64,000 nucleotides of DNA, taken from contig NZ_NSGH01000011.1 in NCBI RefSeq assembly GCF_002295105.1, positions 1-64,000 of the forward strand, read 5' to 3'. The notes beneath the pieces were generated by a model. The model made no database searches and had not been told where the DNA came from. It was given only the letters and a program-made list of their open reading frames with translations. The position numbers were made by a program, and so were the translations under genes. This DNA is from Salimicrobium humidisoli. Its GTDB lineage: Bacteria > Bacillota > Bacilli > Bacillales > Halobacillaceae. Positions 60,309 through 64,000 of the stretch are shown here, in pieces (within the stretch, counting starts at the first letter, position 1; each line of letters starts with the position of its first letter).

Positions 60309-61871
60309 ATGCTAGACAAAGATATTAAAGCACAGCTTGAACAATATCTTCAGCTGCTTGAAGGCGACATCGTCCTGAAAGTGAGCGCAGGCTCGGATGA
60401 CGTATCCAAAGAAATGCTGGAACTGGTGGATGAACTGTCCACCATGTCTTCCCGCATAAACGTGGAAAAAACAGAGCTGAAGCGCACGCCAAGTTTCAGT
60501 GTCAATCGTCCAGACGAAGAGACCGGCATCACATTCGCCGGGGTTCCTCTCGGACACGAGTTCACGTCTCTCGTTATGGCGCTCGTTCAGGTGAGCGGTC
60601 GTCCTCCGAAAGTGGAACAGAGCGTGATCGATCGCATCAAAGCGATTGATGAAGACTATCATTTCGAAACGTACGTCAGCCTAAGCTGTAACAACTGTCC
60701 TGTCGTCGTTCAGGCCTTGAACATCATGAGCGTGGTCAACCCGCGTATTTCCCACACCATGATCGAAGGTGGCGCTTTCAAGGATGAAGTCGACAGCAAG
60801 AACATCATGGGCGTACCGACCGTCTTCCTTAACAACGAAGAGTGGGGCGGCGGCCGCATGGAGCTTGAAGAGATCCTTTCTGCTCTCGGAAGCGGTCCCG
60901 ACTCCTCTGAATTCGAAGGGAAAGATCCGTTTGATGTCCTCGTCGTAGGCGGAGGCCCGGCCGGCGGAAGTGCCGCTATCTATGCTGCACGTAAAGGCAT
61001 CCGTACAGGACTGCTTACCGACCGTGTCGGCGGCCAGGTTCTCGATACGAACGCTATCGAAAACTTTATCAGCGTCCAGGAAACAGACGGACCGAAGCTT
61101 TCCTCCAATCTTCACGAACACGTCGGAGGATACAACGTGGACGTGATGAATCAGGTGAAAGCTGCGAATATTGAACGTAAAGATAACCACATCGAAGTGG
61201 AACTGGAAAATGGAGCTGTTCTGCAAAGTAAAACAGCCATTCTCTCCACAGGTGCCCGCTGGCGTAATATAGGCGTTCCCGGCGAACAGGAATTCAGGAA
61301 TAAAGGAGTCGCCTATTGCCCGCACTGTGACGGACCAATGTTCGAAGGAAAAGACATTGCGGTCATCGGCGGCGGCAACTCCGGTGTGGAGGCAGCCATC
61401 GACCTTGCAGGCGTAGTGAAACACGTCACGGTCCTTGAGTTCTCTTCCGCATCGAAAGCGGACTCCGTACTGCTGGATCGTCTTCACAGTCTTCCGAACG
61501 TAACGTTTATTACAAACGCACAGACGACGGAAATTACAGGAGACGAGACAGTGAACGGCCTGACTTATACAGACCGCGTAAGCGGGGAAGAACGCCATCT
61601 GGAACTCGAAGGCGTCTTCGTCCAAATCGGTCTCGTACCGAACACCGAATGGCTCGATGATACCATTGAGCGTACGAAAACCGGTGAAATCGTAGTCGAC
61701 AAGAAAGGTGCAACGAACGTACCAGGAATTTTTGCGGCAGGTGACTGTACAAACAGTGCCTATAAGCAGATCATCATTTCCATGGGTCAGGGTGCAACAG
61801 CTGCCCTCGGCGCCTTCGACTATCTGATTCGCAACACGGCTCCTGCCGAAAGCGAAGCAGTCACCTCATAA
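60309..61871 (+). CDS. ahpF: Alkyl hydroperoxide reductase subunit F (flavoprotein disulfide reductase)
   Basis: This 520-residue protein has an N-terminal tandem thioredoxin-like domain with CNNC (Cys127, Cys130), an FAD site VVGGGPAGGSAAIYAARKG, the redox pair CPHC, an NAD(P)H site VIGGGNSGVEAA, and a final FAAGDC. It passes electrons from NADH through the internal disulfides to AhpC. It is co-transcribed with ahpC. A terminator follows. Confidence 0.98.
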   Translation: MLDKDIKAQLEQYLQLLEGDIVLKVSAGSDDVSKEMLELVDELSTMSSRINVEKTELKRTPSFSVNRPDEETGITFAGVPLGHEFTSLVMALVQVSGRPPKVEQSVIDRIKAIDEDYHFETYVSLSCNNCPVVVQALNIMSVVNPRISHTMIEGGAFKDEVDSKNIMGVPTVFLNNEEWGGGRMELEEILSALGSGPDSSEFEGKDPFDVLVVGGGPAGGSAAIYAARKGIRTGLLTDRVGGQVLDTNAIENFISVQETDGPKLSSNLHEHVGGYNVDVMNQVKAANIERKDNHIEVELENGAVLQSKTAILSTGARWRNIGVPGEQEFRNKGVAYCPHCDGPMFEGKDIAVIGGGNSGVEAAIDLAGVVKHVTVLEFSSASKADSVLLDRLHSLPNVTFITNAQTTEITGDETVNGLTYTDRVSGEERHLELEGVFVQIGLVPNTEWLDDTIERTKTGEIVVDKKGATNVPGIFAAGDCTNSAYKQIIISMGQGATAALGAFDYLIRNTAPAESEAVTS

Positions 61872-61877
61872 AGCATC

Positions 61878-61915
61878 AAAAGAGCCGCTTTACCAATATG
61901 GTAAGGCGGCTTTTG
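61878..61915. terminator. Terminator after ahpF
   Basis: GCCGCTTTACC and GGTAAGGCGGC pair with one G-T pair around a 5-nt loop, with T and A runs flanking. It serves ahpF and the convergent YrhK-like gene. Confidence 0.88.
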
Positions 61916-61931
61916 TTATGGCAGAAGAGAG

Positions 61932-62261
61932 CTACTGACCGCTCTGCTGCTTATCGTATTCTTCCCCGTAATGACGTCGTGCGTGGAATTCATGAACGAG
62001 GCGGATCGAAGGACGGAGAAGAAATTGAAAACTTCCCAGTACGAATAGAGTCACCCCTATCATTCGCCACGTTTCCTCAAAATAAAAACAGACACTCCCG
62101 AGGAAAAACCACAGCCCCAGCAGAAAATCGTTGATCGTATATAGAGTGTGGTATATTTTTCTGAAAAACGGGGAATGTTTCTGCATCTGTTCATTGATAT
62201 ACGTTTCTCTGGAAGAGTTCTCCTCATTACGGTTGTTCTGTTCCGTTGTGTCAACGGCCAT
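61932..62261 (-). CDS. YrhK-family small membrane protein
   Basis: This 109-residue protein has an acidic N-terminus, then NDFLLGLWFFLGSVCFYFEE, whose two helices and central pattern match the YrhK domain, and a basic tail (VHEFHARRHYGEEYDK). The function is unknown. The ATG at 62261 follows AAAGGAG and lies inside the end of the preceding small membrane-protein gene, so the pair is translationally coupled. Confidence 0.85.
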   Translation of the reverse strand: MAVDTTEQNNRNEENSSRETYINEQMQKHSPFFRKIYHTLYTINDFLLGLWFFLGSVCFYFEETWRMIGVTLFVLGSFQFLLRPSIRLVHEFHARRHYGEEYDKQQSGQ

Positions 62262-62526
62262 AGTTCCGCTCCTTTCTTTCCGGAAGGTATTTTGTAAAAT
62301 AGGCACCTGCGATTAGTAAAATAACAGTAAGAGGCCAGGATACGAGTCCCTGCATGTCAAACGAGTAGGCAACAAGATTCGTCACGGCTACAAGATAGAA
62401 GCAAATGGAAGTCAGTGCGCTTTTAATCCCGGTGGCCCCCGCCTCTTTTCTTTTTTTGACGAGAATGATTATGGAAATGATAAGACCTGCTGTCATAATG
62501 ATAGAAAAAATAAACGACATACTCAT
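62251..62526 (-). CDS. Small three-helix membrane protein of unknown function
   Basis: This 91-residue protein has three predicted membrane helices (about 3-23, 39-56 and 62-80) and a basic loop KKRKEAGATG. I do not recognise the family. It begins right after the alpha/beta hydrolase stop and overlaps the YrhK-like start, which supports a real gene in a short operon. Confidence 0.7.
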   Translation of the reverse strand: MSMSFIFSIIMTAGLIISIIILVKKRKEAGATGIKSALTSICFYLVAVTNLVAYSFDMQGLVSWPLTVILLIAGAYFTKYLPERKERNYGR

Positions 62527-62527
62527 A

Positions 62528-63430
62528 CTATTTCTCCCTTTCTTCCTGGTGAAACGTTAAAACTTCCTTCACACTTTTTAAGGAAAAATCCTCATTCCAG
62601 TGCACAAAATGCCCGCCTTCGACAGCGTGCCAGGTCACGGGAAGATGACGCTTCCGAAGCTTTTTTAAATAACGTTCTGTTTTTCTCTGTTCTTTATCAT
62701 CCAGATCGGTGAATGTTGCATAGTATACGTGGGTGGGCACAGTAATCTTCTTCAGGAGACCGGGGATATCGAGGTTGTAGTACCCGAACATCAGATTCAG
62801 TCCCCGGGCGGAAAACTCGGTTTGAGATCGTAAAGCCGTACGCACGTACCGAGTTTCTTCTATACTTACATGTGCACAAAAATCGGCGACTTGCCTATCA
62901 AAATCACCATCTCCACTCCCTTTAAAAAACGTTGCCAGTCTTTTTAACAGACGTTCTCCGAATAGCTTCACTCCCAAATTCAGTAACGGAAAAGCGTAAG
63001 CGAAAATTCCGAATTCCGAAGTCGGCACTTTCGGGAAAGGTTTATGCCCCTGGTCCAATAAAACCAGCGTACGTACCCGCTCTGGATAGTGTCTGGCGAA
63101 AGCCAGAGCGACAGCCCCGCCTAATGAGTGCCCGCTCACCACTGCTTTCTTCATTTTCCTCCGGTCCATGTATTCCTTTACCCAGTCCGCCAGTACAATG
63201 GGTGTCACTTTTCCACTGATGCCGCTGCTCCTGCCGATTCCCGGCAAATCGATCATATGGGTTTCAAACTTATCTTGTATGTATTCGGCTATATTCAACC
63301 CTTCATTTCCGGAAAATCCTCCGGCAGGAAGAAAAATAACCGGTTCCCCTTCCCCGACTTTTTCTGCAAAGTATTCATAAGTATGGTTGACTATGATACT
63401 CACCTCCCCGATGCAAACCGTTACGACCAT
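62528..63430 (-). CDS. Alpha/beta hydrolase
   Basis: This hydrolase of about 300 residues has the oxyanion motif IFLPAGG, nucleophile elbow GHSLGG, an Asp in YYATFTDLDD and a His in GGHFVHW. Esterase, lipase or C-C hydrolase activity is possible; no signal peptide is seen. The ATG at 63430 overlaps the histidine-phosphatase stop. A stronger GGGGAGG lies inside the frame about 27 nt later, but no ordinary start codon follows it at good spacing, so the start is somewhat uncertain. Confidence 0.85.
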   Translation of the reverse strand: MVVTVCIGEVSIIVNHTYEYFAEKVGEGEPVIFLPAGGFSGNEGLNIAEYIQDKFETHMIDLPGIGRSSGISGKVTPIVLADWVKEYMDRRKMKKAVVSGHSLGGAVALAFARHYPERVRTLVLLDQGHKPFPKVPTSEFGIFAYAFPLLNLGVKLFGERLLKRLATFFKGSGDGDFDRQVADFCAHVSIEETRYVRTALRSQTEFSARGLNLMFGYYNLDIPGLLKKITVPTHVYYATFTDLDDKEQRKTERYLKKLRKRHLPVTWHAVEGGHFVHWNEDFSLKSVKEVLTFHQEEREK

Positions 63431-63975
63431 AACCTTTTCATGTGTATAAACTTCTCTCCCTCGAACGAGAGCTTATAAATATCAGGCATTGCAAGCTCCT
63501 TCCAAAATGCAAAACCACAATCAGCATCGAAATAATTGATGATCAGAGCCATAAGGTTGCCATGCGTGCCTATCACTATATTTTCAGCGGGACTATCTTT
63601 CAGCAGTTGTGAAACTGCATCCACCCCTCTCTGTTGAGCCACTCTATTCGACTCCCCGCCTTTCCATGAAAAATCGAAGTCTTCCCACACTTTTGTAATA
63701 GCGGCTGTAAAATCCTCCATGGGTTGTCCTGCCAAAAGACGCTCCTTCAAATTCTCTATTACTTCAACGTCTTTATTTATATGCCCGGCTATTCCTTCGA
63801 CTGTTTGGAAAGCACGTTTATAGGGACTTGAAACCACTCGGCTGATGCTCTCTTTCTTAAGCAGTTCTGTAACAATAGCTGCGTCCGTAAGTCCTCTGTC
63901 GGACAATGGTCTCCCACGCTCGTCCGGAGTGTACACAGAGTGAGCATGTCTGACGAAATACAAGTTAGTCAACAA
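63421..63975 (-). CDS. Histidine phosphatase family protein
   Basis: This 184-residue phosphoglycerate-mutase-like phosphatase has the catalytic RHAHS (His10), Arg in SSPYKRAFQT, a Glu region ENLKERL, and the second His in GTHGNLM. Small broad-specificity phosphatases of this type dephosphorylate sugar phosphates or nucleotides. The start is TTG behind AGGGGG. It is first in the minus-strand operon with the hydrolase and two small membrane proteins. Confidence 0.9.
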   Translation of the reverse strand: MLTNLYFVRHAHSVYTPDERGRPLSDRGLTDAAIVTELLKKESISRVVSSPYKRAFQTVEGIAGHINKDVEVIENLKERLLAGQPMEDFTAAITKVWEDFDFSWKGGESNRVAQQRGVDAVSQLLKDSPAENIVIGTHGNLMALIINYFDADCGFAFWKELAMPDIYKLSFEGEKFIHMKRLWS

Positions 63976-64000
63976 ATATACCCCCTACCTTTAAAACAAT

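Noticed and set aside
1-64000. CRISPR array, tRNA, rRNA, prophage or defence island
   Set aside because: No regularly spaced repeats, no tRNA or rRNA sequence and no phage structural or defence gene was recognised.

Overview
The window looks like chromosome of a mid-GC Gram-positive Bacillaceae bacterium. Nearly every gene has a strong AGGAGG-type ribosome binding site, and TTG/GTG starts occur. Regulation is typical Bacillus: two S-box (SAM) riboswitches, one THI-box (TPP) riboswitch, an MhqR-like operator, a sigma-B-like promoter and a GlnK/GlnL-like two-component system. The many acidic proteins, a BCCT carrier, an OpuC-type osmoprotectant transporter and a carnitine-to-glycine-betaine pathway suggest a halophile or haloalkaliphile. 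The genus is not determined. No rRNA, tRNA, CRISPR array or prophage was seen.

Layout. 1-122: left end of an IS3-family (IS150 group) element beside a cold-shock gene. 169-5456: csp, a membrane protein, an atypical BCCT carrier, a rhodanese, a free-standing C-terminal domain of 3-dehydroquinate synthase II, and a HAD phosphatase. 5594-12446: aldehyde dehydrogenase, a MurE paralogue with an in-frame UGA, DegV, a DUF4309-GH3 fusion and an MBL hydrolase. 12511-18280: CoA-transferase/racemase, a frameshifted MFS carrier, GNAT, DUF5996, and an mhqO-mhqD pair behind an MhqR-like operator. 18500-21610: YdhK-like lipoprotein, then a decayed stretch (SDR pseudogene joined head-on to a truncated ctaD, ctaE, broken cadD). 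21709-25650: SAM-riboswitch metN-metI-metQ-M20 peptidase operon. 25811-30125: SDR, S66 peptidase plus DUF1028, three small membrane proteins, CBS protein. 30176-35157: two-component system divergent from a dicarboxylate/amino-acid symporter and aspartase. 35305-37113: S-box followed by an SSS-family symporter. 37230-41912: stress protein, TPP riboswitch, tenI-thiO-thiS-thiG-thiF. 42096-46486: nucleotidyltransferase, EamA exporter, BASS carrier plus FAD 2-hydroxyacid dehydrogenase. 46684-54782: carnitine module. 55440-57645: internally deleted MFS carrier and a diguanylate cyclase. 57786-63975: amidohydrolase, ahpC-ahpF, YrhK-like protein, alpha/beta hydrolase, histidine phosphatase.

The most coherent system is the minus-strand array 46684-54782: an OpuC-type ABC importer, a CocE/NonD esterase, a GbsR-type regulator, a BKACE enzyme, L-carnitine dehydrogenase and a hotdog thioesterase. 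Together they can import carnitine (perhaps also its esters) and convert it to glycine betaine. A second self-contained module is the two-component system, a pair of 17-bp direct repeats 20 bp apart, the symporter and aspartase. Several genes carry lesions: one in-frame UGA, one amber, two homopolymer frameshifts, one in-frame deletion and one chimeric junction. Either this region is decaying or, for the homopolymer cases, sequencing error contributes.
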